This document shows, piece after piece, positions 54,038-64,000 of a stretch of DNA of 64,000 nt; the first letter of the stretch is position 1; each line of letters opens with the position of its first letter. The DNA lies in contig NZ_FNJW01000008.1 in the NCBI RefSeq assembly GCF_900102725.1, positions 1,762,501 through 1,826,500 of the forward strand. The letters run 5' to 3'. The notes below the pieces were generated by a model that saw only the letters and a program-made list of their open reading frames with translations, made no database searches and was not told the DNA's origin. The translations under genes were made by a program, and so were the position numbers. Origin of the DNA: Carnobacterium viridans (lineage in GTDB: Bacteria > Bacillota > Bacilli > Lactobacillales > Carnobacteriaceae).

Positions 54038-55428
54038 TTAAGTGAATCCTCCACTGGTTTATTTGGGTCTGTAATAGTCCCATTTTTAATATAACGATTA
54101 AATTCATGATACAAGTCTTCAAATAACGTGATTTCTTCAGAACTTCTAGGTTTTAAAAATTCTTTTGGTACATAAAAACGTTCGTCGCCACGAACTTTTC
54201 CTGTGATAGATGACACGATTTCGCTGACTTTAGATAGTTCTACTAATGTACCATCTTGATAGACCAATTCAATTTGCGTACGATTCGTATCCTGATTTGG
54301 TCGATAAAAGTCATAGGGTAAATCATAGCTGTTATTAATCGCTGTATAATAATCTGTATCGTAACCAGCTTCACGAATAATAACTTTTAAATCTTCAATC
54401 AAATTCATGTCTGTTTTACTAGAAAATTTAATGGACTTGAAAGGGTGTCGATCAAGAAAACGTGTAGCTAAATCGCTTAATATAGGATCTTTTTCATCTT
54501 TCCATAACGTAAAGTAAGTAGCCAAAACACCGTCGTCCAGTTTTAAATAATCTTTAAGTGTAAACTTCTTTTCAAAAAAAGGAATGAGTAGATTTAGTTG
54601 GTCGTTAAATTGAATCTCTGGGTTAAGGTACATTTCTTTTGCGCGTTTCAGTAAATGATCTAAAATGACCTCCATACCTCGTGAAACAGGATGAAAATAA
54701 ACTTGCATATACATTTGATAGCGACTCACAATGTAATCTTCAACAGCATGCATACCAGATAACTGGAAATAGATGCCGTCTTTGTAAGGACGAATCACCC
54801 TAAGGATACGAGTTAAGTCAAATGTACCATAATTCACACCTGTATGGTAGGCATCTCTTAACAAATAGTCCATACGATCAGCGTCTATTTGACTAGAAAT
54901 AAGTTGGACCACTTGTGGATTAGGATACGTTTTTTGAATGACACTGGCAACTTGTGCTGGAAAATCTTCACTAATTTTAGCTAACACTTTGAAAACTTCA
55001 GTTTCTGGAGAGGTGATAATGGCTACCGTAATTTCTTCGTGATTGGTTTTAAAGATATGTTCAAATGTATGAGAATAAGGTCCGTGTCCAATGTCGTGTA
55101 AAAGTGCTGCGCATAAGGCAACCAAGCGCTCATTGTCATCCCAACCGCCATCATCTGGTGTTTGAGTAGCATAATTTCGCTGGAATTTATCACAGATTCG
55201 ACGAGTAATCTCGTATACACCTAACGAATGAGTGAAACGGGTATGTTCTGCACCATGAAATGTTAAGGAAGAAGTACCCAATTGTTTTATTCGACGTAAG
55301 CGCTGAAATTCACTTGAATTAATTAAATCTAAAATAATTTGATGTTGCACATGAATATAATCATGGACTGGGTCGCGAAAAACATGTTCTATTGGTAATG
55401 AAAAATTGACATCGTATAGGTTGCTCAT
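54034..55428 (-). CDS. HD-domain phosphohydrolase (YwfO-like)
   Basis: The N-terminal HD domain has H-x-R...HD metal motifs (FTHSLGVYEITRR, then ALLHDIGHGPYSH near residues 100-112). This group is related to dGTP triphosphohydrolases; Bacillus YwfO and enterococcal homologues are known. The 464-aa length is normal. It lies between lipL and the HAD gene with four-base overlaps on both sides. The tight three-gene unit suggests a common transcript, though the functional link is unclear. Confidence 0.88.
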   Translation of the reverse strand: MSNLYDVNFSLPIEHVFRDPVHDYIHVQHQIILDLINSSEFQRLRRIKQLGTSSLTFHGAEHTRFTHSLGVYEITRRICDKFQRNYATQTPDDGGWDDNERLVALCAALLHDIGHGPYSHTFEHIFKTNHEEITVAIITSPETEVFKVLAKISEDFPAQVASVIQKTYPNPQVVQLISSQIDADRMDYLLRDAYHTGVNYGTFDLTRILRVIRPYKDGIYFQLSGMHAVEDYIVSRYQMYMQVYFHPVSRGMEVILDHLLKRAKEMYLNPEIQFNDQLNLLIPFFEKKFTLKDYLKLDDGVLATYFTLWKDEKDPILSDLATRFLDRHPFKSIKFSSKTDMNLIEDLKVIIREAGYDTDYYTAINNSYDLPYDFYRPNQDTNRTQIELVYQDGTLVELSKVSEIVSSITGKVRGDERFYVPKEFLKPRSSEEITLFEDLYHEFNRYIKNGTITDPNKPVEDSLK

Positions 55429-56294
55429 TCGATTAACTCCTTATCAATAGAATTGCCAAGCATTTGTTGGTTGCGCCGAATCATTTTTTCAAATCCTTCA
55501 CTATAGTCGGCTAATAGTTCTGAAGAATAAACGCCTGGTGAAATGGTACAGTTCTTTTGAAGCAGAGTATTTAAGATCAACTGTTTCATTTCATCCACAG
55601 TTAAAGAAATAGACAGCAACTCTTCTAAGGTAGCCATAACAGACGGATCGACTGATGGGAAGTGCCATTTGACTGATTCACCTTTTAGACCTGCTTGGTA
55701 AAAATCACGAATCATTTCAGCTCTTTTTTCTTGGTTACCGTTTACACTGATGTAGATCATGATTGCTACGCCATTTTTTAAGCGTCTTTGCGAAATGCCT
55801 GCAAATTTTTTACCATCAATACTTAAATCAAAATCTCCAGGACAGTAAGAATCTTTGATTTCATAGGCCTCACTTATTTTTCCGAAAGGTTTGATAGCTT
55901 CATTAATTAAATGAAACATAAATTCATATCCAGTATTAATTGGCATTTTTTGTTGAGGATGTTCAGGCAATATAAGAGAAAAATTCAATACGCCTTCATC
56001 TCCTACTACAGCTAATCCACCTGAATTTCGTACGATAAATGAATGGTCATAGTTTTTTATAATCTCTAGCGCATCTTTGAAGTAAGGCAATTTTGTATCC
56101 ATCATACCTAAGATAACCAAATTCGACGTTGGCCAAAAATGCAAACTATTTTTTTTATACTTTCCTACATAATGCAATAAACTATCTGTTAATGCGAAGT
56201 GAGAAATGGTTTTATTTGTAAAGGGCATTGTTGTTGATTCATAAAGTTCATAAGAATGACTGGTTAAAAAGTCTTTAGTTTCAGTAGTATTCAT
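55425..56294 (-). CDS. lipL: LipL-type lipoyl/octanoyl transferase
   Basis: This is a biotin/lipoyl ligase fold protein of the LipL (YwfL) group, which moves octanoyl or lipoyl groups from GcvH to E2 subunits. The key cysteine lies in DSYCPGDFDLSI (near residue 148) and KKFAGISQRR supplies the lysine motif. RNSGGLAVV is the substrate loop. The length of 289 aa fits. In Bacillus ywfL and ywfO are also close together, supporting the call over a generic lipoate ligase. Confidence 0.83.
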   Translation of the reverse strand: MNTTETKDFLTSHSYELYESTTMPFTNKTISHFALTDSLLHYVGKYKKNSLHFWPTSNLVILGMMDTKLPYFKDALEIIKNYDHSFIVRNSGGLAVVGDEGVLNFSLILPEHPQQKMPINTGYEFMFHLINEAIKPFGKISEAYEIKDSYCPGDFDLSIDGKKFAGISQRRLKNGVAIMIYISVNGNQEKRAEMIRDFYQAGLKGESVKWHFPSVDPSVMATLEELLSISLTVDEMKQLILNTLLQKNCTISPGVYSSELLADYSEGFEKMIRRNQQMLGNSIDKELIE

Positions 56295-56501
56295 TGGTTT
56301 TACTTCCTTTATTTAATTAGAAATAATAATTCTTCCTTATTATAGCAAATATTGTTGTCGTGTTCTCCTTTTACCGTTTTAAAAAAGCATAATAATCTTA
56401 CAATTTATGATAAGATAGATATGCAATAAGGTGAAATCAACTAGCTAAAATTATTGGCTTATAGTTAATAGACAGGAATAAAAAATATGAGGTGAAATAA
56501 A

Positions 56502-56933
56502 TTGGATTTATCAAAAGGAAGAGTAGCTCAGGTACATTTAGAGACAATTATCTCTCAAGGCAATGAAACCGAAAAACATGTGTTTGATGAAGTCGGTAAA
56601 GTCGTTCAAATGAATTCATCGTATTACATTCGTTTTCAAGAAACTTATGAAACAGGAGTTGTTCCTGTGACAGTTAAAATCGACCCTGCTGGTATTGTGA
56701 CTCTTACGCGTAAAGGTGAGACAACTACACGCATGAGATTTGATAAAGGTGAACGATTTGAAACGCTTTATCGTACGCCTCAAGGTACAGTGAATATAGA
56801 GACCATGACAAAAGATTTGCAGATCAGTTATACAGATAAACCTTTTTCTGGAAGTGTCTCTATTGAATATGATTTATTTTTAGGAAAAGAAAAATTAGGA
56901 GATTACAAATTACAATTGCTTTTTACTATTTAA
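56502..56933 (+). CDS. DUF1934 family protein (YwiB-like)
   Basis: This is a small beta-barrel protein of the YwiB/DUF1934 family. It has repeated hydrophobic strands and the conserved YYIRFQET and TLTRKGETTTRM(R/F) stretches. The function is unknown. The start codon is TTG with GAGGTGA upstream. The length of 143 aa is typical. It stands 44 bases upstream of rpoE and may share its transcript, as in other Bacilli. Confidence 0.82.
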   Translation: MDLSKGRVAQVHLETIISQGNETEKHVFDEVGKVVQMNSSYYIRFQETYETGVVPVTVKIDPAGIVTLTRKGETTTRMRFDKGERFETLYRTPQGTVNIETMTKDLQISYTDKPFSGSVSIEYDLFLGKEKLGDYKLQLLFTI

Positions 56934-56977
56934 ATATTGTATGATAAAGAATAGACTGTTGAAAGGACGTGGCTTTC

Positions 56978-57595
56978 GTGAAATTAACACAATTTGACGG
57001 GCAAAACAAAAATGAATTGTCAATGATTGAAGTAGCTCATGCCATCTTAGATCAAAAAGGAGAGATCCTTGATTTCTCAGCTTTACTAAAAGAAGTACAA
57101 GAATTTTTAAACATAAACTCTAAAGAACTTGCTAATGCAACTTCTCAATTTTATACAGACTTAAATATTGACGGTAGTTTTATTTCCTTAGGAGAAAACC
57201 GTTGGGGACTACGTTCATGGTATCCAATCGATTTTATCGATGAAGAAGTAACTCAAGGAAATGAAGATGAAGCTCCACGTCGTAAAAAACGTAAAAAGGC
57301 TAGCGCATTTGTTACAGGGGAAGATGATATTGATTACAATGATGATGATCCTGAAGACGATGATTCTCCTGAAGAGGAAGAAGATGACGATGCTACTACT
57401 TACGGTGGTCGTGTAACGGTTGATGACCATGGTGTAATGATCGACGATGAAGACAAAGAAGATCTAGGCGAATACAAGGCAGATTTATCTGAATTAGGTA
57501 CCGATGATGAAGAAGATGAATTGCCTGACGGTGTTGAAGGAGATCTTACAATCATTGAAGACGAAGATGAGGACGATTCTGAAGAAGAGTATTAG
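56978..57595 (+). CDS. rpoE: RNA polymerase delta subunit
   Basis: RpoE (delta) raises promoter selectivity and recycling of RNA polymerase in Firmicutes. The N-terminal folded HARE-HTH domain (about 1-85, LSMIEVAHAILDQKG and WGLRSWYP) is followed by a very acidic, disordered tail rich in Asp and Glu (about 95-205). A GTG start with AAAGGA ten bases upstream gives 205 aa; an earlier GTG lies too close to that site. It precedes pyrG, the classic rpoE-pyrG order. Confidence 0.93.
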   Translation: MKLTQFDGQNKNELSMIEVAHAILDQKGEILDFSALLKEVQEFLNINSKELANATSQFYTDLNIDGSFISLGENRWGLRSWYPIDFIDEEVTQGNEDEAPRRKKRKKASAFVTGEDDIDYNDDDPEDDDSPEEEEDDDATTYGGRVTVDDHGVMIDDEDKEDLGEYKADLSELGTDDEEDELPDGVEGDLTIIEDEDEDDSEEEY

Positions 57596-57648
57596 CAGAC
57601 AATTTGCTAATGGTTTTCTGGGTGAAAAAGTCTGTCTTTAAAAATTAC

Positions 57649-57775
57649 TTGACGGTTCTCGCAGAGCTGTGTATTATGTATACTGGGCTCCCTTAAATTC
57701 ATTTTTAAGGGACAAGAACGGAAAGTAATTAAAAAAGCTCCCTATTCTACTATGAATAGGGAGCTTTGTTTTTTC
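57649..57775 (+). promoter_or_regulatory. pyrG promoter and CTP-responsive attenuator
   Basis: TTGACG, 17 bp, TATTAT form the promoter. Seven bases on, the transcript is predicted to start GGGCTCCC at 57685. Downstream is a terminator AAAGCTCCCTATTC / GAATAGGGAGCTTT with a T-rich tail (57734-57775). In Bacillus subtilis pyrG, low CTP causes repeated G addition at GGGC; the poly-G pairs with the C/U-rich terminator arm and prevents termination. All parts are present here. A small CCCTTAAA/TTTAAGGG hairpin follows the start. Confidence 0.8.
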
Positions 57776-57835
57776 ATTATCCAAGTGAGAAGCAATAAAA
57801 GTTACAATTGTTTCTTTTACCCTAATTAAGATTAG

Positions 57836-59449
<1,614 letters not shown>

Positions 59450-59582
59450 TTATGAAAAGGTTATGAAAACTAGATAAGTATTATAATATTTATGGATATT
59501 TTAGCGTGTGTTTGGTATAATAACAACGTTGACTAAGAGCATCTTAGTAAATAAAAAGATTTCCTTAAGGAGGAAAAGATAT

Positions 59583-60440
59583 ATGAGTCGTTTAGTTAGT
59601 ATGACAGATATGTTAAATAAAGCATTAGAGGGTAAATATGCTGTAGGTCAATTCAACATCAACAACCTTGAATGGACACAAGCTGTATTGGAAGCTGCAG
59701 AAGCAGAAAAATCACCAGTTATTTTAGGTGTTTCTGAAGGAGCAGGTAAATACATGGGTGGCGTTAAAGTTGTATCAGCAATGGTTGAAGCTTTGATGGA
59801 AACAATGAACATTACAGTCCCAGTTGCATTACACTTAGACCATGGTTCTTCTTTTGAAAATTGTAAATCTGCAATAGATGCTGGTTTTTCTTCTGTAATG
59901 ATTGATAACTCTGCATTTGTAATTGATAAAAATATTGAGGAAACTAAAAAAGTTGTAGAATACGCTCATTCAAAAGGTGCATCAGTAGAAGCAGAAGTTG
60001 GAACTGTTGGTGGTACTGAAGATGGCGTTACTGGTGGAGTAAACTACGCAGACGCACAAGAATGTCTACGTATGGTAACTGAAGCTAAGATTGATGCTTT
60101 AGCTGCAGCTTTAGGATCAGTACATGGTGACTATGAAGGCGAACCTGTTCTAGGTTTTGACGAAATGAAAATCATCTCTGATTTAACTAAAACTCCTTTA
60201 GTATTACATGGCGGATCTGGAATTCCAGAATTCCAAATTAAAAAAGCTATTGAAAATGGACATTCTAAAATTAACGTAAATACTGAATTACAACAAGTTT
60301 GGACAAAAGCTGTACGTGAAAAATTAAGCTCTGACGCTAAAGTTTACGATCCACGTAAAGTTATTGCACCTGGTAAAGATGCAATCATTGCAACAGTTAA
60401 AACTACAATGCAAAGATTTGGATCTTCTAACCAAGCTTAA
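59583..60440 (+). CDS. fba: fructose-bisphosphate aldolase, class II
   Basis: This zinc-dependent aldolase of glycolysis has the zinc ligands in LHLDHGSS (near 82-89), [17 protein letters not shown] and VLHGGSG, matching class IIA/B fold order. ATG with AAGGAGG ten bases upstream gives 285 aa; the open frame extends further upstream without support. It is monocistronic with a strong terminator, fitting high expression. Confidence 0.95.
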   Translation: MSRLVSMTDMLNKALEGKYAVGQFNINNLEWTQAVLEAAEAEKSPVILGVSEGAGKYMGGVKVVSAMVEALMETMNITVPVALHLDHGSSFENCKSAIDAGFSSVMIDNSAFVIDKNIEETKKVVEYAHSKGASVEAEVGTVGGTEDGVTGGVNYADAQECLRMVTEAKIDALAAALGSVHGDYEGEPVLGFDEMKIISDLTKTPLVLHGGSGIPEFQIKKAIENGHSKINVNTELQQVWTKAVREKLSSDAKVYDPRKVIAPGKDAIIATVKTTMQRFGSSNQA

Positions 60441-60451
60441 TCGAATAAACT

Positions 60452-60488
60452 AAAAAACCTTGCCCTTAATAAAGGGCAAGGTTTTTTT
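60452..60488 (+). terminator. terminator after fba
   Basis: AAAAAACCTTGCCCTT / AGGGCAAGGTTTTTT stem with a five-base loop and T-run. The following 220 bases up to murZ contain a nested hairpin (60549-60599) and no gene. Confidence 0.92.
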
Positions 60489-60712
60489 AGTTTGGTAAAG
60501 GATATAGTAATTGTAAGTTGTTACAAGGTATAGTAAGATTAGAACAGCTTATTTCACATGAAAAAAGAGCTGGAATCATCAAATCTCTTTCTGAAATAAA
60601 ATTATCTGAATACAATAAAAAGCAACCACTCAAACTAAATAGATAAAAATGCAAGATGATTTTTAACGTTTTTGATTTACAAGTAAATTTTAGAAGATAA
60701 TGGAGGTATAAC

Positions 60713-61981
60713 ATGAAGAAATTAGTCATTAATGGTGGCAAGAAATTATCCGGTGAAGTAACCATCAATGGGGCAAAAAATAGTACGGTTGCTTTGATAC
60801 CAGCAGCAATACTGGCAGATTCACCTGTTATTTTAGAGGGTGTACCAGATATTCAAGATGTCCATTCATTAATTGATATTCTGAATGTAATGAAGGTAGA
60901 AACGACTTTTGATGGCTCGACACTTACGATTGACCCTACAAATATCGTTTCTATTCCTATGCCGAATGGAAAAATCAAAAGTTTACGAGCATCGTATTAC
61001 TTCATGGGAGCGCTACTCACTAAATTTGGTAAAGGTGTCGTTGGATTACCTGGTGGATGCTTTTTAGGACCACGTCCGATAGATCAGCATTTAAAAGGAT
61101 TTCGCGCTTTAGGAGCTAGTGTAGAGAATGAGATGGGCGCTATGTACCTAAGAACCGATGAAGCACGTTTGGTAGGTACAAGAATGTATCTAGATGTTGT
61201 ATCCATTGGTGCGACCATTAATATTATGCTTGCTGCAGTAAAAGCAAAAGGAAAAACAATCATTGAAAATGCCGCACGTGAACCTGAAATCATTGATGTT
61301 GCAACTCTACTAAATAATATGGGTGCTAAAGTGAGAGGTGCAGGCACCGACATTATTCGTATAGATGGCGTTGATGAATTGCATGGATGCCGTCATACGA
61401 TTATACCAGACCGAATCGAAGCGGGCACTTATCTTGCGCTAGCGGGAGCTGTGGGTACAGATATCACGATTAAAAATGTTATCGTTGAACATTTGGAAGG
61501 TCTATTGGCTAAAATGGAAGAAATGGGTGTCCCAATGGAAATTGGAGAAGACAGCATTCGCATAAAGGAAGCCAAGAGTTTAAAAGCTGTAAATGTCAAA
61601 ACGCTTCCTTATCCTGGATTTGCAACGGATTTACAACAACCTTTAACACCTCTTCTGTTAAAAGCAACTGGCACTTCTTTAATTACGGATACAATCTACC
61701 CTAAACGTGTTAAGCACATCCCAGAGTTGGTTCGTATGGGTGCAAAAGCGCGGGTTGAAAGTGATATGATTTTAATTGAAGGTCCGAATCAATTGCAAGG
61801 TGTAGAAGTAGAAGCAAGTGATCTAAGAGCTGGAGCATGTTTGATAACAGCTGGATTAATGGCACAAGGGACCACAACCATTACTGGTGTTGAAAATATT
61901 TTACGCGGATATGATCAAATCGTAGAAAAATTAACAGCTTTAGGTGCAGATGTTCAAATGATTACAGATGACAACAAATAG
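60713..61981 (+). CDS. murZ: UDP-N-acetylglucosamine 1-carboxyvinyltransferase (second copy, MurZ type)
   Basis: This enzyme adds enolpyruvate to UDP-GlcNAc, the first committed step of peptidoglycan synthesis. The active-site cysteine is in [12 protein letters not shown] (near residue 117; this site is attacked by fosfomycin). INGAKNS at the N-terminus and the repeated inside-out alpha/beta barrel are typical. The length is 422 aa. Low-GC Gram-positives carry two copies; the one between fba and rho is MurZ (MurAB/MurA2). Confidence 0.92.
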   Translation: MKKLVINGGKKLSGEVTINGAKNSTVALIPAAILADSPVILEGVPDIQDVHSLIDILNVMKVETTFDGSTLTIDPTNIVSIPMPNGKIKSLRASYYFMGALLTKFGKGVVGLPGGCFLGPRPIDQHLKGFRALGASVENEMGAMYLRTDEARLVGTRMYLDVVSIGATINIMLAAVKAKGKTIIENAAREPEIIDVATLLNNMGAKVRGAGTDIIRIDGVDELHGCRHTIIPDRIEAGTYLALAGAVGTDITIKNVIVEHLEGLLAKMEEMGVPMEIGEDSIRIKEAKSLKAVNVKTLPYPGFATDLQQPLTPLLLKATGTSLITDTIYPKRVKHIPELVRMGAKARVESDMILIEGPNQLQGVEVEASDLRAGACLITAGLMAQGTTTITGVENILRGYDQIVEKLTALGADVQMITDDNK

Positions 61982-61994
61982 GAGTTAACCAAAT

Positions 61995-63290
61995 ATGAGT
62001 GATTTAGTAACATTAGTCGAGTTAGAAGGAAAAACATTAAAAGAAATTTATAATTATGCAAAGGAACTTAAGATTCCTTATTATAGCCAAATGAATAAAA
62101 AAGAATTAGCGTTAGCCGTTATACGCGCGCAAGAAGAAAAACAAGGATTTTTTATTGTCGAAGGTGTATTGGATATTATGGCGCAACAGGATTTTGGTTT
62201 CTTGCGCCCTATAAACTACACGCCAAGTAAAGAAGATATCTATATTTCTTCTTCTCAAATCAAGCGTTTTGGGCTGAGAAATGGAGATAAGGTATCGGGT
62301 AAAGCCAGACCACCAAAACCTTCAGAGCGTTATTATGGTTTGATGCAAGTTAATTTTGTAAATGGAAAAAATCCAGAAGATGCAAAAGAACGTCCCCATT
62401 TTCCAGCATTAACGCCTCTTTATCCTGAGAGACAAATTTCTCTCGAAACAACGCAAACAAAAATTTCCAATCGCATGATTGATATTTTAGCTCCTGTAGG
62501 CTTTGGCCAGCGTGGATTGATTGTAGCTCCTCCAAAAGCTGGTAAGACAAGTTTGTTAAAAGAAATTGCAAATGGGATTGCTGAAAATTATCCTGATGCT
62601 GAATTGATTATTTTATTGATTGATGAACGTCCAGAAGAAGTGACGGATATTGAAAGAAGCGTTAAAGGTGAAGTTGTTTCTTCAACATTCGATCAACAGC
62701 CACAAAACCATGTGCGTGTAACAGAATTGGTTCTAGAAAGAGCGATGCGATTAGTAGAAGATAAACGAGACGTCATTATCTTAATGGACAGTATTACCCG
62801 ATTAGCTCGTGCTTATAACTTAGTTCTTCCACCAAGCGGAAGAACGTTGAGCGGAGGACTTGATCCAGCAGCTTTGTACCGACCTAAGCGCTTCTTTGGA
62901 GCGGCGAGAAATATTGAAGAAGGCGGAAGTTTAACTATTTTAGCAACTGCATTAATCGATACTGGAAGTCGAATGGATGATATGATTTATGAAGAATTTA
63001 AAGGTACAGGGAATTCTGAGTTGCATTTATCAAGAGAACTTTCTGAACGTCGTATCTTTCCAGCAATTGATATCAAGAAATCAAGTACTCGAAAAGAAGA
63101 ACTTCTATTGGAAAGCAGCAAGTTAGAAGTAATTTGGAAATTGCGTCACGCAATGATCGGAGATTCCTTAGATTTAACAGATCAGTTTATAAAAAAATTG
63201 CAAAAGTCAGAAAATAATCAACACTTTTTTGCTAATTTTACAGATAATACACTTACTCAAACGAAAAAAACAAGAAATTCTCATCGCTAA
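61995..63290 (+). CDS. rho: transcription termination factor Rho
   Basis: Rho is a hexameric RNA helicase that ends transcription. It has an N-terminal Rho-N helix domain (about 5-45), an RNA-binding cold-shock-like domain (about 50-125; GFLRP and YISSSQI) and a RecA-type ATPase with P-loop APPKAGKT (near 178). DERPEEVTD and LARAYN follow. The length of 431 aa is normal. It is 13 bases after murZ, as in Listeria and Bacillus. Confidence 0.96.
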   Translation: MSDLVTLVELEGKTLKEIYNYAKELKIPYYSQMNKKELALAVIRAQEEKQGFFIVEGVLDIMAQQDFGFLRPINYTPSKEDIYISSSQIKRFGLRNGDKVSGKARPPKPSERYYGLMQVNFVNGKNPEDAKERPHFPALTPLYPERQISLETTQTKISNRMIDILAPVGFGQRGLIVAPPKAGKTSLLKEIANGIAENYPDAELIILLIDERPEEVTDIERSVKGEVVSSTFDQQPQNHVRVTELVLERAMRLVEDKRDVIILMDSITRLARAYNLVLPPSGRTLSGGLDPAALYRPKRFFGAARNIEEGGSLTILATALIDTGSRMDDMIYEEFKGTGNSELHLSRELSERRIFPAIDIKKSSTRKEELLLESSKLEVIWKLRHAMIGDSLDLTDQFIKKLQKSENNQHFFANFTDNTLTQTKKTRNSHR

Positions 63291-63431
63291 AAGACAATCA
63301 GTCGCATGTAAAATTCCCAATAAAAAGAATTGCTTTGCTAATAAAAATATGCTATTATGCTAATGTTGTCTAAAGACAAAAAAACAACTCTGATTCAGCA
63401 GATGTATCAGGGCATAAGGAGAGATTTATAT

Positions 63432-63701
63432 ATGAAACAAGCAATTCATCCAGATTACAGACAAGTTGTGTTTATGGATACTACAACAGGTTATAAATTC
63501 TTATCAGGATCTACTAAAAATTCAAGCGAAACAGTTGAATGGGAAGACGGTTCTACTTACCCAATGATTCGTGTTGAAATCTCATCTGACTCACACCCAT
63601 TCTACACAGGACGTCAAAAATTTACACAAGCAGACGGACGTGTGGACCGTTTCAACAAAAAATACGGTATTGCAGACGCAAACAAAAAAGAAGAAGTATA
63701 A
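63432..63701 (+). CDS. rpmE2: ribosomal protein L31 type B
   Basis: The protein starts [16 protein letters not shown] and has [14 protein letters not shown] near the centre. It lacks the CxxC zinc pairs of type A L31, so it is the zinc-independent form. ATG with AAGGAGA at eight bases gives 89 aa; a longer frame starting 75 bases upstream is not supported. A strong terminator follows. Confidence 0.95.
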   Translation: MKQAIHPDYRQVVFMDTTTGYKFLSGSTKNSSETVEWEDGSTYPMIRVEISSDSHPFYTGRQKFTQADGRVDRFNKKYGIADANKKEEV

Positions 63702-63717
63702 TAGCTATCTACTTTTT

Positions 63718-63753
63718 AAAAGAGACCAGACAACTGTCTGGTTTCTTTTTTTT
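63718..63753 (+). terminator. terminator after rpmE2
   Basis: AAAGAGACCAGACA / GTCTGGTTTCTTT-type stem with a three-base loop and eight T. Confidence 0.9.
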
Positions 63754-63800
63754 GGTTGAAGTTAGTTAACGTATTAATGGGACTCTTAGTCAAACCCGGC

Positions 63801-63864
63801 TATTCCTCCAGAATTTTCGTGCTATTAATTTAACTAAACTATCAACACTAAAAAATATAGAGCC
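63801..63864 (-). repeat. dispersed repeat copy B (partner at 9310-9372)
   Basis: Sixty-four bases align with copy A with one single-base gap and scattered changes; the 26-base core differs at one position. It lies in the gene-free 250 bases at the window end, after the rpmE2 terminator. Nothing else was recognised in that stretch, apart from the window edge. Confidence 0.6.
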
Positions 63865-64000
63865 ATTAGTGGCAGATGATAGGATAATTGTGCTTTCTCT
63901 TATTTAAGAGTACTTTAATTTGTGCTAACAGATTACGTGCTTTTCAACAGCTAATTTGGTACGATACTAAAAAGAGACAGTCAAAGTTAGTTTTACTCTA

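Overview
The window comes from a low-GC Gram-positive bacterium of the Lactobacillales. A Carnobacterium or close relative fits best. The evidence is AT-rich genes with strong AGGAGG-type ribosome sites, T-box leaders, a tetrahydrofolate riboswitch upstream of folT, type-B ribosomal protein L31, ctsR-clpC without mcsAB, an RNA polymerase delta subunit, a short SRP RNA, and class II plus class III ribonucleotide reductases without a class I enzyme here. The genus is an inference from gene content and was not tested by a search.

Layout. Bases 1-2.6 kb hold the 3' end of a 23S rRNA, a 5S rRNA and eight tRNA genes. 2.6-8.8 kb hold ctsR-clpC, a small membrane-anchored protein, a PucR-type regulator, tadA and proC. 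A 0.6 kb gene-free stretch with hairpins and a dispersed repeat follows. 9.5-20.5 kb hold a tocopherol-cyclase-like protein, ogt, nrdDG, a YwbE protein, birA-bioY, a MacB-type ABC transporter, alr and a decayed locus. 20.6-31.2 kb carry the conserved replication/recombination block: SRP RNA, dnaX, ybaB, recR, yaaL, a decarboxylase, tmk, darA, holB, yabA, trmN6, a GIY-YIG protein and rsmI. 31.3-46.2 kb hold mscL, a lipoprotein, an amino-acid oxidase-type enzyme, aspA with a divergent Lrp regulator, proBA, a P-type cation ATPase, a PfpI protein, mgsA and nrdJ. 46.4-51.7 kb hold a methionine transport operon (metNPQ plus an M20 amidohydrolase) behind two tandem Met T-boxes, then folT behind a THF riboswitch. 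51.8-63.7 kb hold nudix, ohr, a 4-OT tautomerase, HAD, HD and lipL genes, ywiB, rpoE, pyrG, fba, murZ, rho and rpmE2.

Much of the interest lies in noncoding DNA. (1) Two tandem, related small-RNA candidates on the minus strand at 42.09-42.37 kb each have a C-rich, anti-Shine-Dalgarno loop and their own terminator. (2) Nine 52-bp tandem repeats lie at 38.68-39.15 kb; each has inverted arms with partly compensatory changes. (3) In the ctsR leader, a perfect 11-bp long-range stem would bring a distant AAGGAG to the correct distance from an AUG that lacks its own ribosome site. (4) Other signals are paired NrdR boxes before both RNR loci, tandem Met T-boxes, a pyrG promoter-attenuator starting GGGC, and a BirA operator over the birA -35 box.

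How the genes work together. The housekeeping content covers protein quality control (CtsR/ClpC), dNTP supply (NrdDG anaerobic, NrdJ B12-dependent, both apparently under NrdR), proline synthesis (ProB/ProA/ProC at two loci), vitamin uptake (BioY, FolT), methionine uptake, cell-wall precursors (Alr, MurZ), nucleotide synthesis (PyrG, Tmk) and glycolysis with its methylglyoxal bypass (Fba, MgsA). No prophage, CRISPR array, insertion sequence or defence island was recognised.
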